DNA of 64,000 bases from an uncultured Vampirovibrio sp. (GCA_910584405.1 CAJUAL010000009.1:1-64000); one strand, 5' to 3'. Shown: positions 16,067-25,901, numbered from the stretch's first letter. Translations and numbers: made by a program. The notes: generated by a model from the letters alone, not told the origin.

Positions 16067-16868
16067 AGAAAGACTTGATAAATATTTAACCGATTTAGGA
16101 TACTTTGACACAAAAAGCAAAGCTGCATCTGCAATACTTGCAGGTAATGTTAAAATAAACGACGAATACATTACAAAAGCAGGATTTCAAATAAACCTGA
16201 CAAAAGAATATGATATTGTAGTAAAATCAATGCCGTACGTTTCTCGCGGGGGATTCAAACTAAAAAAAGCATTAGATACATTTAATCCTGAAATAACAAG
16301 CAGAATATGTTTTGATGCGGGCGCATCAACAGGCGGGTTTACGGATTGTCTTTTACAAAACGGTGCAAAATTTGTCTACGCGGCAGATGTGGGATATGGA
16401 CAATTAGACTGGAAAATTCGCTCGGATAAACGTGTAAAAACAATCGAAAAAACAAACCTGAAAAGTTGTGATTTTTCAGAAATTTATGACGAAGGCGAGG
16501 AAATTGCAGACCTCTTAGTAAGCGACTTATCGTTTATTTCATTAACAAAAGTTCTTCCAAACCTTAAAACCCTGCTTAACAAAGACTTTCACGAGATGAT
16601 ATGTCTTATCAAACCGCAATTTGAAGCAGGAAAAGAAAAAGTTGAAAAAGGCGGAGTCGTTCGAGATAAAAAAACACACCGAGAGGTTATAACTAACGTT
16701 ATAGAATGTGCTAAAAGCCTTGATTATTCAATAAAAGGGCTTACCTACTCATCTATTAAAGGTCCTGCGGGAAACATTGAGTACCTTATTTGGCTTTCAA
16801 CAGAAGATATTGAAAATAATTACAACATAGAAGAAATCGTAAACTCTGCTTTTGAAAATCTGGGATAA
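16056..16868 (+). CDS. tlyA: TlyA family rRNA (cytidine-2'-O)-methyltransferase
   Basis: A 270-residue protein with an N-terminal S4 RNA-binding domain (RLDKYLTDLGYFDTKSKAAS) and an FtsJ-like methyltransferase domain (FDAGASTGGFTDCLLQNGA as the AdoMet motif, then DLSFISLTKVLP and LIKPQFEAGKE). TlyA enzymes methylate 16S and/or 23S rRNA; the older name hemolysin A is misleading. The ATG at 16056 fits the family N-terminus and overlaps tatD; in-frame upstream codons belong to a longer open frame inside tatD. Confidence 0.93.
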   Translation: MQNKERLDKYLTDLGYFDTKSKAASAILAGNVKINDEYITKAGFQINLTKEYDIVVKSMPYVSRGGFKLKKALDTFNPEITSRICFDAGASTGGFTDCLLQNGAKFVYAADVGYGQLDWKIRSDKRVKTIEKTNLKSCDFSEIYDEGEEIADLLVSDLSFISLTKVLPNLKTLLNKDFHEMICLIKPQFEAGKEKVEKGGVVRDKKTHREVITNVIECAKSLDYSIKGLTYSSIKGPAGNIEYLIWLSTEDIENNYNIEEIVNSAFENLG

Positions 16869-16869
16869 A

Positions 16870-17289
16870 CTAAAACAATACTTGAGGTTTCTTAGATAAA
16901 TTTAACTCAATATACTTAAAAACATTTAAAACAATTCCCGGTTGAAAGAAATAATTACCATCAGCAGGCGTTATTCTAAGCATTCCCTGATTAGTATTAA
17001 CGTTTGAAACAGATGCTATAAATTGTTTATTTACAGCAGTAAACAAAACATACCCTGATTGAGATTGAATTTCGTCCACATTAAAACGATTAGCATTAAT
17101 TGCAGCAATTGTTAAATAAAATAACGAAACATTATCTGTATTAAAAACTTTAGTACAATTTTCAAAATTAATATTTTGAGCCGTGACAAGCGTACTTAAG
17201 CTCAATTGTTCACCTGAGGCTAAGACTTGAGTACACCCGAAAAATAATAACATTACAGCTAATAAAATCGATTTTAAGATTCTTTCCAT
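16870..17289 (-). CDS. Small exported protein, unknown
   Basis: A 139-residue protein with a signal peptide of about 24 residues ending VLASG. A Cys within the hydrophobic stretch (FFGC) is a poor lipobox, so signal peptidase I cleavage is more likely than a lipoprotein fate. The mature part is beta-rich and has no recognised motif. Its start overlaps the polA end by 16 nt, so it is probably translated from the polA mRNA. It converges with tlyA, 1 bp apart. Confidence 0.65.
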   Translation of the reverse strand: MERILKSILLAVMLLFFGCTQVLASGEQLSLSTLVTAQNINFENCTKVFNTDNVSLFYLTIAAINANRFNVDEIQSQSGYVLFTAVNKQFIASVSNVNTNQGMLRITPADGNYFFQPGIVLNVFKYIELNLSKKPQVLF

Positions 17290-20150
17290 GATTCTCCTGC
17301 GTTAATATCTACAAGAAGCGGAACTTTTAACGGTTGACCCAATTCCATAGATTTTAAAACCAGTTCCTTAACCTGTTCTAATTCGCTTTTTTCTACTTCT
17401 ACAACCAATTCATCATGAACCTGAATAATCATTTTTGATTTCAGATTATGTTCTTTTAAACTTTTTGCAAAATCAATCATAGCAAGCTTAATTAAATCTG
17501 AAGCCGAACCCTGCATCGGGTGATTAATAGCAGCACGTTTTGCGAATTCTCTAATCATCGCATTTGTACTATTGATTTCGTTTTCCAAATATCTTCTGCG
17601 CCCGAAAATTGTTTCAACATAACCCTGCTTTTCAACAAGCGCAACCATATTGAACATATATTCTTTAATTCCCGGGTAGGTTTCAAAATATTTATTGATA
17701 AAATTATCAGCCTCATCAGCCTTTATGCCAAGAGCCTTCGCAAGTCCATACTTACTTTGTCCGTAAACAATACCGAAATTTACCGCTTTTGCTTTGTAGC
17801 GCATTTCTTTTGTAACTTTACTTACCGGAACCTCAAAAACTTTTGAAGCTGTTATTGTATGAACATCAGTTCCTGAATTAAACGCATTAATCAAATTAGC
17901 ATCACCCGAAACATGAGCTAAAATTCTTAACTCAATTTGAGAATAATCGGCAGATAAAATTAAATAATTTTCTCTATCTGTCGGAATAAATGCCTGACGA
18001 ATTTTATTGCCTTCTTCTGTCCTTATCGGAATATTTTGCAAATTCGGATTAGAAGAAGATAACCTTCCTGTCGTCGTAACTGTCTGGTTATATGTTGTAT
18101 GTATTCGTTTATCCTTGGAACTTATCAACGAAGGTAAAGAATCCGTGTAAGTGGATTTTAATTTTGAATATTTTCTGTATTCAAGAATTAATCTTGCAAT
18201 CTCATAATCTTCTGCCAAAGCTGCAAGAACTTCTGCACTGGTTGAATTTTTATTTTTACCGCGTTTTTTCTTACCTTTTAAGCCGAGTTTGTCAAAAAGA
18301 ATTTCACCAACTTGTCTTGGAGAATTAATATTAAATCCTTCACCAGCAAGTTCATAAATTTTTGTACTAAGTCTTAACAAATGCTTATCAAAAAGAACCG
18401 TAAGAGTTTTCAAATATTCTTCATCAATAGAAACCCCGTGAAACTCCATATCAGCAAGAACATGAGCTAACGGAATCTCTATATCTCGCATAATTTTATA
18501 TTCTTTTAAATCAAGACAGCTGTTCCAATAATCGGTTAATTTAAATAAACTGGAAGCAACATCTCCTGCATAATCTTTAACATCAATTATATTTTGATTT
18601 GCAATTGTTGATTTCTTACCAGAAGAAACTATTGTCGGTAAAATATGATTAATTTGCTCCATACATTGAATATCAAACGCAGAATTAGCATTTGAATCTT
18701 TTATGTAGCAGGCAAGCATTGTATCAAATACTACTGCACAAATATTTATCCCGAAGTTTTTCAAAATACAATCTTCAACCTTAACATCGTGAGTAATTTT
18801 ACTTATTTCAGGATTTTCTAAAACAGGTTTTAGTCCATTAAGAACAAAATCAACAGAAAGCTGCTTTTCTATACGATGAGATAACGGAATATAATAAGAT
18901 TCGGTTAACACATCATCATTTACAACATTAAGTCTTTCGGCAAAAGAAAAATTCTTATTATAAGCAATCAAAATACCGTATAATTTAAATTCAACAGCAT
19001 TAATAACATCAGCAAAAATCTTAACTCCGACAACATTTTGACCAGATAAAACATCAATCATAGAATTGTAATCTTCACTGTCGGTTATCAAATTAATTTT
19101 ATAGCTCAATACTTCCTTATTAACCTCGGATTGCACTGCCTGCGCAAACAAACCTAATTGTCCGTTGTTTGATTTCGGAAGCTGAACCCGAGATGTTATT
19201 ACTTCTTCTTCTACAACTTCCGGTTCTTTTGGTATGGTAATTTGAGCATTTTTATCAAATGATTTTAAAATAAATTCAATATTTTTTAAGAAAGTATAAA
19301 ACTGTAAGCGTCTTAAAAATTCTGTAACAGCAGAAATATCAGGTAATTCTATTTTTGTTTTTTCAAAATCAAACGGAATATCTACATACCTGTCAATTGT
19401 TGCAAGAGTTTTACTTAAATTTGCAACCTCAACCCCGTTTCTGATTTTTTCCTGAATTGCTTTTCCCGAAATTTGATCAACATTTTTTAAAACATTATCC
19501 ACCGTGCCAAACTCTGCCAAAAGCTTAACCGTAATCTTTTCACCGATTCCGCGAATCCCCGGGATACAATCTGACGTATCGCCTCTTAAGGCTTTATAAT
19601 CAATAACCTGATTAGGATAAACTCCTAATTTTTGATAAACCTTATCCCAGTCATACTCGGTTAATTCACCTTTTGACGGAATAATAACCTTCACACAACC
19701 GCTTTTTTCAATCAATTGAAAGGAATCTTGATCACCTGTTAAAATATAAACTTTATGCCCGAGTTCACATGCTCTTCTTGAAATAGTCCCGATTACATCA
19801 TCAGCTTCAAAACCTTGTTTTGTATAAATAGGAATATTAAAAGCTCTTAAACCTTCATAAATCAATTCCATTTGAGTCCGCATAGAATCAGGCATAGCCT
19901 GACGATTAGACTTGTATTCCTCATACATTTCAGTTCTAAAGGTATGATGTGAAACATCAAAGGCTACCCCGATAGCATCAGGTTTTAAGTTTTCGTTTTT
20001 CAGCAAATCAAAAACAGCCTTAAAAAATCCGTAAACAGCCCAAGTAGGTGTTCCGTCTTTGGTTTTCATATTTGTACGCTCAAGAGCATAATACTGACGA
20101 AATGCAAGCGCATGACCGTCTATTAATATTAATGTTTTTGACTCGCCCAC
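17274..20150 (-). CDS. polA: DNA polymerase I
   Basis: A 958-residue polymerase for Okazaki fragment maturation and repair. The N-terminal 5' nuclease domain is complete (LIDGHALAFRQYYA, YKSNRQAMP, GFEADDVIGT, LTGDQDSFQL). The middle proofreading-type domain has lost its metal ligands: the segment matching the first Exo motif reads VVGVKIFADV and the third keeps Tyr but not Asp, so 3'-5' activity is unlikely. The polymerase domain has motif A DYSQIELR, motif B RYKAKAVNFGIVYG and motif C QVHDELVVEV. The GTG start has GGGAG 7 nt upstream. Confidence 0.95.
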   Translation of the reverse strand: MGESKTLILIDGHALAFRQYYALERTNMKTKDGTPTWAVYGFFKAVFDLLKNENLKPDAIGVAFDVSHHTFRTEMYEEYKSNRQAMPDSMRTQMELIYEGLRAFNIPIYTKQGFEADDVIGTISRRACELGHKVYILTGDQDSFQLIEKSGCVKVIIPSKGELTEYDWDKVYQKLGVYPNQVIDYKALRGDTSDCIPGIRGIGEKITVKLLAEFGTVDNVLKNVDQISGKAIQEKIRNGVEVANLSKTLATIDRYVDIPFDFEKTKIELPDISAVTEFLRRLQFYTFLKNIEFILKSFDKNAQITIPKEPEVVEEEVITSRVQLPKSNNGQLGLFAQAVQSEVNKEVLSYKINLITDSEDYNSMIDVLSGQNVVGVKIFADVINAVEFKLYGILIAYNKNFSFAERLNVVNDDVLTESYYIPLSHRIEKQLSVDFVLNGLKPVLENPEISKITHDVKVEDCILKNFGINICAVVFDTMLACYIKDSNANSAFDIQCMEQINHILPTIVSSGKKSTIANQNIIDVKDYAGDVASSLFKLTDYWNSCLDLKEYKIMRDIEIPLAHVLADMEFHGVSIDEEYLKTLTVLFDKHLLRLSTKIYELAGEGFNINSPRQVGEILFDKLGLKGKKKRGKNKNSTSAEVLAALAEDYEIARLILEYRKYSKLKSTYTDSLPSLISSKDKRIHTTYNQTVTTTGRLSSSNPNLQNIPIRTEEGNKIRQAFIPTDRENYLILSADYSQIELRILAHVSGDANLINAFNSGTDVHTITASKVFEVPVSKVTKEMRYKAKAVNFGIVYGQSKYGLAKALGIKADEADNFINKYFETYPGIKEYMFNMVALVEKQGYVETIFGRRRYLENEINSTNAMIREFAKRAAINHPMQGSASDLIKLAMIDFAKSLKEHNLKSKMIIQVHDELVVEVEKSELEQVKELVLKSMELGQPLKVPLLVDINAGESWKES

Positions 20151-20209
20151 AACAATTCTCCCTTTTTATTAATTTTCGCATAAAAAAGAGCGTTTGGCAA
20201 TTTAAATTA

Positions 20210-21265
20210 TTAATCTTTACCGCAAACTCGTCTTATAAATCCTACAAATCCCGGATTTTCCTTATGAGCTTCTTTTTCCAGAAGGTTATCATAATATTTT
20301 GAGAACGGATTTAACGCCTGAAAAATCGTCAAATTCGGATAATCAATCTGTGCCTGATAGTATTGTTGAGCTTTTTGAGTTTCTTCAGGTGTCAACGGAC
20401 CTTTTTTAGCGCGAACATTTTCATAGTAATCCCTGTTTATTACCATCGGAATATCTTTATATGTCGCATCTTTATTTGTTAGCAGTGTATGAATTGAAGT
20501 TATATAATCTTTAAAATTAACATCAGCACCATCTAATTTAACAATTTTATCTTCATATTTTCCGGGATTGGATTTAATATCATTATACATATCAATAAAC
20601 ACGCTTTTTATAAACGGATTTTCCGATTTATTAGCTATACGTTTCATTGTTGCGTAATTAAGCTTTTCTATCCCCTCATCCATTCTTGCAATAGTTTCAA
20701 ATTGTCTTGCATGCACAAGTTCGTGTTTAAGAAGTTTTTTACATTTTTTGTTTGTTAGCGGATCATTTATCAAGTTTCTATTAATTGAAACTTTTCCCGA
20801 AATCGGATTAAATGCAGCCCCCAAAGAACCTGAGCGAAACGGTTCATCTTCAATTGTTGCACTGGTTTGTGTATTTATTTCGTTAAAATATTTTTTTATA
20901 TTTTCATATTTTTTATCACTGTTTTTGTTAAATAAATACTGCAGCCCTGCAACAAGCCCAATTCCCGAAAGAGCAACCAACGCAAATTTCTTTAAAAAAG
21001 AATTTTTGAGTGCGGCGGCTTGTAAAAACTTTTCTGCTTTTTCTAATTTTGAAATCTTATGAATGTTATAAAATTCATAACCTAAAATCCCTGCCATAGC
21101 AGGATAAATCGCCGTCGAGGACCATAAATATTTTGAAGATAATCCGCCTTCTTTTCGTTTTATTGCAAGCTTATCGGAAGTCGATATAAAATTATCCGCA
21201 GTAGATAATTTTTCTCTTGCCGTAAATGAATTATTAAAATTAACAGAATTTACTCTATTTAGCAA
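20210..21265 (-). CDS. Membrane-anchored putative zinc metallopeptidase
   Basis: A 351-residue protein of no recognised family. It has two hydrophobic segments (about residues 50-66 and 94-112) and then a domain with HELVH at 181-185, an HExxH zinc signature, preceded by NDPLTNKKCKKLLK. A surface-style SVNFNNSFTA motif sits near the N-terminus. The start is TTG at 21265 with AGAAGGCGG 6 nt upstream. It has its own promoter of the AGCAAA class. Peptidase activity is inferred from the motif only. Confidence 0.6.
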   Translation of the reverse strand: MLNRVNSVNFNNSFTAREKLSTADNFISTSDKLAIKRKEGGLSSKYLWSSTAIYPAMAGILGYEFYNIHKISKLEKAEKFLQAAALKNSFLKKFALVALSGIGLVAGLQYLFNKNSDKKYENIKKYFNEINTQTSATIEDEPFRSGSLGAAFNPISGKVSINRNLINDPLTNKKCKKLLKHELVHARQFETIARMDEGIEKLNYATMKRIANKSENPFIKSVFIDMYNDIKSNPGKYEDKIVKLDGADVNFKDYITSIHTLLTNKDATYKDIPMVINRDYYENVRAKKGPLTPEETQKAQQYYQAQIDYPNLTIFQALNPFSKYYDNLLEKEAHKENPGFVGFIRRVCGKD

Positions 21266-21287
21266 AAAACACCGCCTTCTTATATTT

Positions 21288-21316
21288 ATTAAACCAAAGA
21301 CAGTGTTTTATTTGCT
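21288..21316 (-). promoter_or_regulatory. AGCAAA-class promoter, copy A (HExxH protein)
   Basis: AGCAAA (21311-21316), N14, TG, G, TTTAAT (21288-21293) on the minus strand. The AGCAAA block also recurs inverted over the TTG start codon: AGCAAA..AAACAC upstream against GTGTTT..TTTGCT. Confidence 0.45.
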
Positions 21317-21332
21317 ATATTATTAAAGTTTG

Positions 21333-22637
21333 TTAAGCTGAAATCTCGCTTGTAGTTTCCTTTGTCGGAAGTTTTACAACTTCGGCATTTTTTCTGTTTT
21401 TAACCATATCGGCTGTTACAACAAATTTATCAAGATTTTCTTTTGTCGGAACATCGTACATAACATCAAGCATAATTTCTTCAACAATAGAACGAAGCGC
21501 ACGAGCACCTGTTTTACGGCGAATAGCTTCTTTAGAAATCATATCAACCGCTTCAGGTTCAAATTCAAGTTCTACCCCGTCCATTTTCAATAATGCCTGA
21601 TACTGTTTTAATACGGCATTTTTCGGTTCAGTCAGAATCATTTTTAAAGTTTTTTCGTTCAACTGATCAAGAACCGCATAAACAGGAACACGACCGATAA
21701 ATTCAGGGATTAAACCGAATTTCATCAAATCTTCAGGCTGTAATTTCTTTAACATTTTAACCGCATTAGCTTCTTTTTCAGCTTGAGATAAAGCAGCTTT
21801 TGCGCCAAAACCTACAGAATTACCTTCGCCTGCGCGAGCATCAATGATTTTTTCCAAACCAACAAACGCTCCGCCGACTATAAACAAGATATTGCTTGTA
21901 TCGATTTCGATAAATTCCTGATGCGGGTGTTTTCTTCCTCCTTGCGGCGGAACATGAGCAACCGTACCTTCAATCATTTTCAACAATGCCTGTTGAACAC
22001 CTTCACCTGAAACATCACGTGTTATAGATGTGTTTTCAGACTTTCTTGAAATTTTATCGATTTCATCGATATAAATAATACCGCGTTCAGCTTTTGATGC
22101 ATCAAATTCAGCGTTTTGATATAAACGAAGAAGAATATTCTCAACATCATCACCGACATAACCTGCTTCGGTTAAGGTTGTAGCATCAGCTACAGCAAAC
22201 GGTACATCAAGCATTTTTGCCAAAGTTTGAGCAAGCAAAGTTTTCCCCGAACCCGTAGGTCCTACTAACAGAATGTTAGATTTTTGGATTTCTACAGAAT
22301 CCTTGTCGGTTTCTTTGTTATGTTTCAAACGTTTGTAATGATTGTAAACAGCTACAGATAATACTTTTTTAGCATCATCCTGCCCTACAATATATTGATC
22401 TAAATATTCCTTGATTTCGTGAGGTTTTGGAATAGGTTTTTCTGATTTTTCAAGATTACCTTCTCCTGAATTACCTTCTTTATCTTTTGCTTCGAAAAAT
22501 TCTTCATCAAGAATCTCGTTACAAAGTTCAACGCACTCATCGCAGATATAAACTTCAGGACCTGCGATTAATTTTTTAACCTGGTCTTGAGTTTTTCCGC
22601 AAAAGGAACATTTTAACTTGTCATCATTTTTTGGCAT
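21333..22637 (-). CDS. clpX: ATP-dependent Clp protease ATPase subunit ClpX
   Basis: The AAA+ unfoldase that feeds substrates to ClpP. The 434-residue protein starts with a C4 zinc domain (CSFCGK and ICDECVELC) for adaptor binding, then Walker A GPTGSGKT, a GYVGDD pore/linker segment, Walker B IIYIDEIDKI and the C-terminal RKTGARALRSIVE sensor-2 region. It lies downstream of clpP in a tig-clpP-clpX unit. Confidence 0.97.
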   Translation of the reverse strand: MPKNDDKLKCSFCGKTQDQVKKLIAGPEVYICDECVELCNEILDEEFFEAKDKEGNSGEGNLEKSEKPIPKPHEIKEYLDQYIVGQDDAKKVLSVAVYNHYKRLKHNKETDKDSVEIQKSNILLVGPTGSGKTLLAQTLAKMLDVPFAVADATTLTEAGYVGDDVENILLRLYQNAEFDASKAERGIIYIDEIDKISRKSENTSITRDVSGEGVQQALLKMIEGTVAHVPPQGGRKHPHQEFIEIDTSNILFIVGGAFVGLEKIIDARAGEGNSVGFGAKAALSQAEKEANAVKMLKKLQPEDLMKFGLIPEFIGRVPVYAVLDQLNEKTLKMILTEPKNAVLKQYQALLKMDGVELEFEPEAVDMISKEAIRRKTGARALRSIVEEIMLDVMYDVPTKENLDKFVVTADMVKNRKNAEVVKLPTKETTSEISA

Positions 22638-22654
22638 TTATTTTCTCCAAATTA

Positions 22655-23245
22655 TTATTTAACAATGTCACGGGAAATAACTTTATCAATCATACCGTAT
22701 TCTAAAGCTTCCTGAGGAGTCATGATATAATCTCTATCAGTATCTTTTTCAATCTTTTTGATAGATTGTCCTGTGTTAGATGCTAAAATTTCATTTAATG
22801 ATTTTTTAATTCTGATAATTTCAGCAGCTTGGATTTCGATATCTGTAGCCTGACCTTGAGCTCCGCCTAAAGGTTGGTGAATCAATACTCTTGAATGAGG
22901 TAATGCCATTCTCTTACCTTTAGTACCAGATGATAAAAGGAATGCACCCATTGAAGCAGCTTGTCCCAAACAAATTGTTGAAACATCTGCTCTAATATGC
23001 TGCATTGTATCATAAATTGCAAACCCTGCAGTAACACTTCCACCCGGGCTATTGATATATAACATAATATCTTTTTCAGGATTTTCGCTGTCTAATAACA
23101 ACAACTGTGCAACAACCAAGTTAGCTACCATATCATCAATAGCTGTGCCTAAAAAGATAATTCTTTCTCTTAACAGTCTTGAGAAGATATCAAAAGATCT
23201 TTCGCCTCTGCTTGATTGTTCTACTACTACAGGTACAAAACTCAT
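22655..23245 (-). CDS. clpP: ATP-dependent Clp protease proteolytic subunit
   Basis: A 196-residue serine peptidase forming the 14-subunit Clp chamber. The catalytic triad is intact: Ser98 in GQAASMGAF, His123 in LIHQPLGG and Asp172 in DRDYIMT. The N-terminal MSFVPVVVEQSSRGERSFDI is typical. It sits 17 bp before clpX and 42 bp after tig. A ribosome binding site (AAAGGG) precedes the ATG. Confidence 0.97.
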   Translation of the reverse strand: MSFVPVVVEQSSRGERSFDIFSRLLRERIIFLGTAIDDMVANLVVAQLLLLDSENPEKDIMLYINSPGGSVTAGFAIYDTMQHIRADVSTICLGQAASMGAFLLSSGTKGKRMALPHSRVLIHQPLGGAQGQATDIEIQAAEIIRIKKSLNEILASNTGQSIKKIEKDTDRDYIMTPQEALEYGMIDKVISRDIVK

Positions 23246-23287
23246 GATTTAATTCCCTTTCTTATTATTTATTATAACTACAATTTT

Positions 23288-24610
23288 CTACGCTTCAACT
23301 GCTTCTTTATCTGCTTTTACTTCAACATATTCAATGTTGTTGTTTGAAACAAGATATTCTCTAACTTTATCGTTAACGATTTGTTGAGATAAAGTTGTCA
23401 GAAAGTCAGGATTTTGACCGAATTGTTTAAGCATTTCCTGAGGAGAAACTCCGTAAGCTCCTGACATTTGAGCAATTTTGTTTTGGAAATCTGATTGTTC
23501 AACTTTAATTTCAGCTTCTTTTGAAATTTTATCAATAATTAAAGAGTTTTTAATTCTTGATTTAGCATCTTCAATCATATTTTTGTTAAAGTCTTCGCCT
23601 TGAGATTTAACAAATGTATCCCAGTCGATTCCTTGATATGAAAGTCTTTGTTGATAATCAGCTTTCAAAGATTCAACTTCTCTGTTAATCATGCTTTCAG
23701 GAATTTCAACAGTTGTAGAATCACTTACTGCTTTGAATACTGTATTTTCAGCATTGATTTTTTTGATGCTTTCTCTTTGGTTATCGATGTAAGATTGAAT
23801 ATCAGCTTTTAATTCATCAACTGTTTTGAAATCAGTTACTTTTTGAACAAATTCATCATTTAATTCAGGTAACACTCTTTGTTTAATTTCATTGATTTTA
23901 ATAGAGAATGTTGCAGGTTGACCTTTCAATTTTTCATCGTGATATTCTGCCGGGAAAGTAACTTGAATATCAAATTCATCTTTAATATTGTGACCAACAA
24001 GTTGTTCTGCAAAACCAGGAATAAAATTAGAATGAGCTAAGTCAAGAGCATAACCTTTAGCTGAACCGCCTTGGATTTTTTCACCATTACAAGTTCCGTC
24101 AAAATCAAATACAACAGTATCTGTTTCTGAAGATGGTCTGTCTAAAACTAATTCCATAGAAGAATGTTGAGTTAAAAATCCGTTTAAAGCTCTGTCAAAA
24201 GCTTCACCGTCAGCAGCAGGAACTTCAACTTTAACATCTAAACCTTTGTATGAACCTAAAGAAACTTCAGGTCTTGTTTCAACTTCAAAAGTTACTTCTG
24301 CATCTTTACCTAATTCGAATTTATATTCTGTAATAGCAGGTTGAGTAATAACATCAAGGTTATTATCGTAAATAGCCTGACCTAAATATTTAGGCAACAA
24401 AATTTCCAAAGCTTCCTGTTGGATTCTGTCAACACCAACGTGTCTTTCAACAACAGCGCGAGGAGCTTTACCTTTTCTAAATCCGTCAACATTGATATAT
24501 TGTGAGATCTTACTTACGGCACTTGAATAAGCGCTTGAAGCTTCTGCTGCCGGAATAACCATACTAATACTAACTAAATTGTCTTTTCCCTTTGTTAATG
24601 TTGTTTTCAT
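23288..24610 (-). CDS. tig: Trigger factor
   Basis: A ribosome-associated chaperone with peptidyl-prolyl isomerase activity. The 440-residue protein has the ribosome-docking signature GFRKGKAPR in its N-terminal domain, a central FKBP-type PPIase domain (DTVVFDFDGTCNGE onward) and a long helical C-terminal cradle. It heads the tig-clpP-clpX unit, a common bacterial order. AAAGGA precedes the ATG. Confidence 0.96.
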   Translation of the reverse strand: MKTTLTKGKDNLVSISMVIPAAEASSAYSSAVSKISQYINVDGFRKGKAPRAVVERHVGVDRIQQEALEILLPKYLGQAIYDNNLDVITQPAITEYKFELGKDAEVTFEVETRPEVSLGSYKGLDVKVEVPAADGEAFDRALNGFLTQHSSMELVLDRPSSETDTVVFDFDGTCNGEKIQGGSAKGYALDLAHSNFIPGFAEQLVGHNIKDEFDIQVTFPAEYHDEKLKGQPATFSIKINEIKQRVLPELNDEFVQKVTDFKTVDELKADIQSYIDNQRESIKKINAENTVFKAVSDSTTVEIPESMINREVESLKADYQQRLSYQGIDWDTFVKSQGEDFNKNMIEDAKSRIKNSLIIDKISKEAEIKVEQSDFQNKIAQMSGAYGVSPQEMLKQFGQNPDFLTTLSQQIVNDKVREYLVSNNNIEYVEVKADKEAVEA

Positions 24611-24737
24611 TTTTAATATCCTTTTTAATTACTATACATGTATCTTGTTAGATTTTAACTCAAAAAAGAATAAAAGCAACTCATATAAATAGACTACATC
24701 TAAATCAGAGCCAAAATTTCACAATATTAACAAATGC

Positions 24738-24766
24738 TTGCAAAAATATTATTTTTATGCTTCAAT
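24738..24766 (+). promoter_or_regulatory. Probable rpsP promoter and leader
   Basis: TTGCAA (24738-24743), 17 bp and TTCAAT (24761-24766) preceded by TGC at the extended position. The leader of about 90 nt contains TCAGG...CCTGA, a possible hairpin. The tig-rpsP gap (24611-24865) holds nothing else recognisable. Confidence 0.45.
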
Positions 24767-24865
24767 CAAAGCATAGTCAGGTGATTCCTCTAACCCTGAT
24801 TAAGGTAAAACAACAAGCGGCGGTTGAATTACCGACAAGACACAACAAAAAAGAAGGAAAAACAA

Positions 24866-25237
24866 ATGTTAAAAATCAGATTAAAAAGATTGGGTGCTAA
24901 GAAAAACCCTACATACAGAATTATCGTTATCAACTCAACAACTAAACGTGAAGGCAGACCTATTCAAGAATTAGGTCACTATAACCCTAAAACTAAGGTT
25001 ATGATGCTTGATAAAGCAGCAGCTCTTGATTGGATTTCAAAAGGTGCTCAACCTACAGAAACAGTTGCTTACTTAATCAAAAACTGCAACGAAGACGGTA
25101 CTTTAAACTATGTTAAAAAAGAAACTGTAAAACTTTCTAAAAAAGCATTAGCTAAAAAACAAGCTGAAGAAGAAGCTGCAAAAGCAGCAGCTGAAGCTGC
25201 AGCGGCTGAACAAGCCGAAGCTCCTGCTGAAGCATAG
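24866..25237 (+). CDS. rpsP: Small ribosomal subunit protein bS16
   Basis: A 123-residue S16 protein. The conserved core (MLKIRLKRLGAKKNPTYRII, GHYNPK) occupies about 85 residues. It is followed by a roughly 30-residue Ala/Glu/Lys-rich low-complexity tail ending AEAPAEA, longer than in E. coli. The ATG at 24866 follows AGAAGG at 8 nt; an upstream in-frame ATG at 24824 is not supported. The usual partners rimM, trmD and rplS are not next to it. Confidence 0.95.
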   Translation: MLKIRLKRLGAKKNPTYRIIVINSTTKREGRPIQELGHYNPKTKVMMLDKAAALDWISKGAQPTETVAYLIKNCNEDGTLNYVKKETVKLSKKALAKKQAEEEAAKAAAEAAAAEQAEAPAEA

Positions 25238-25256
25238 TTTCTTAACATATAATTTT

Positions 25257-25293
25257 AAAACAGAACTCTTTATCGTAAAGGGTTCTGTTTTTT
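25257..25293 (+). terminator. rpsP terminator
   Basis: Arms AAAACAGAAC-T-CTTT and AAAG-G-GTTCTGTTTT around loop ATCGT, ending in a run of six T. Confidence 0.88.
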
Positions 25294-25379
25294 ATTTAAA
25301 ATAATTAATCTGTACAGTTTCCTTATTTTAAATTATGTGCTAAAATCTTAGAGTAAATAAGTTTAAATAAGAGGTAAAA

Positions 25380-25877
25380 ATGAAAAAATTACAGACTATA
25401 ATGTTAGCAATAATAATTTCAGCGGGTATCGGAGTAAGTATAAATACCGTATCTTCACAACCCACTGCAACAACAAACGTATCAAGACCTTCCGCGCCTC
25501 AAGCTCAATATACAAGCGTAAATCCTCTTGAACTTGTATCTAATCCTTACAGATACCTGAACAGAAACATCAAGATTAAGGCTAAATTTGATAAATTCTC
25601 AACACTCGGGCTTGATTATCCGCCGGCAAAAAGATCTTCTGAAAAGTATATCTCATTCTTGATTCAAAGACCGGATATTACAAATCACAACATTCCGTTA
25701 TCAGAGCTTAAAATATTCCTTAAAAAAGAAGTTGCAGAGAAAAACATTGACCTTGACGCAGGCGATGAAGTAGAATTTTGCGGAAAAGTTTTCTCTACAG
25801 CTTTAGGAGATGCTTGGATTGATGTTGACGAATTTAAAGTTGTGAATAAAATAAAAAAAGAAGAGAATAAAAAATAA
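25380..25877 (+). CDS. Exported protein, OB-fold-like, unknown
   Basis: A 165-residue protein with a signal peptide (about residues 1-27) and a Thr/Pro/Gln-rich linker. The mature domain (VSNPYRYLNRNIKIKAKFDKF, then GDEVEFCGKVFSTALGDAWI) looks like a small beta-barrel of the nucleic-acid/OB style used in several periplasmic proteins, but no family is certain. The promoter is TGC-TAAAAT near 25343, the same extended -10 as other genes here, with GAGG before the ATG. Confidence 0.6.
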   Translation: MKKLQTIMLAIIISAGIGVSINTVSSQPTATTNVSRPSAPQAQYTSVNPLELVSNPYRYLNRNIKIKAKFDKFSTLGLDYPPAKRSSEKYISFLIQRPDITNHNIPLSELKIFLKKEVAEKNIDLDAGDEVEFCGKVFSTALGDAWIDVDEFKVVNKIKKEENKK

Positions 25878-25901
25878 AATTAATGGGGTATGAATAAGAT
25901 T

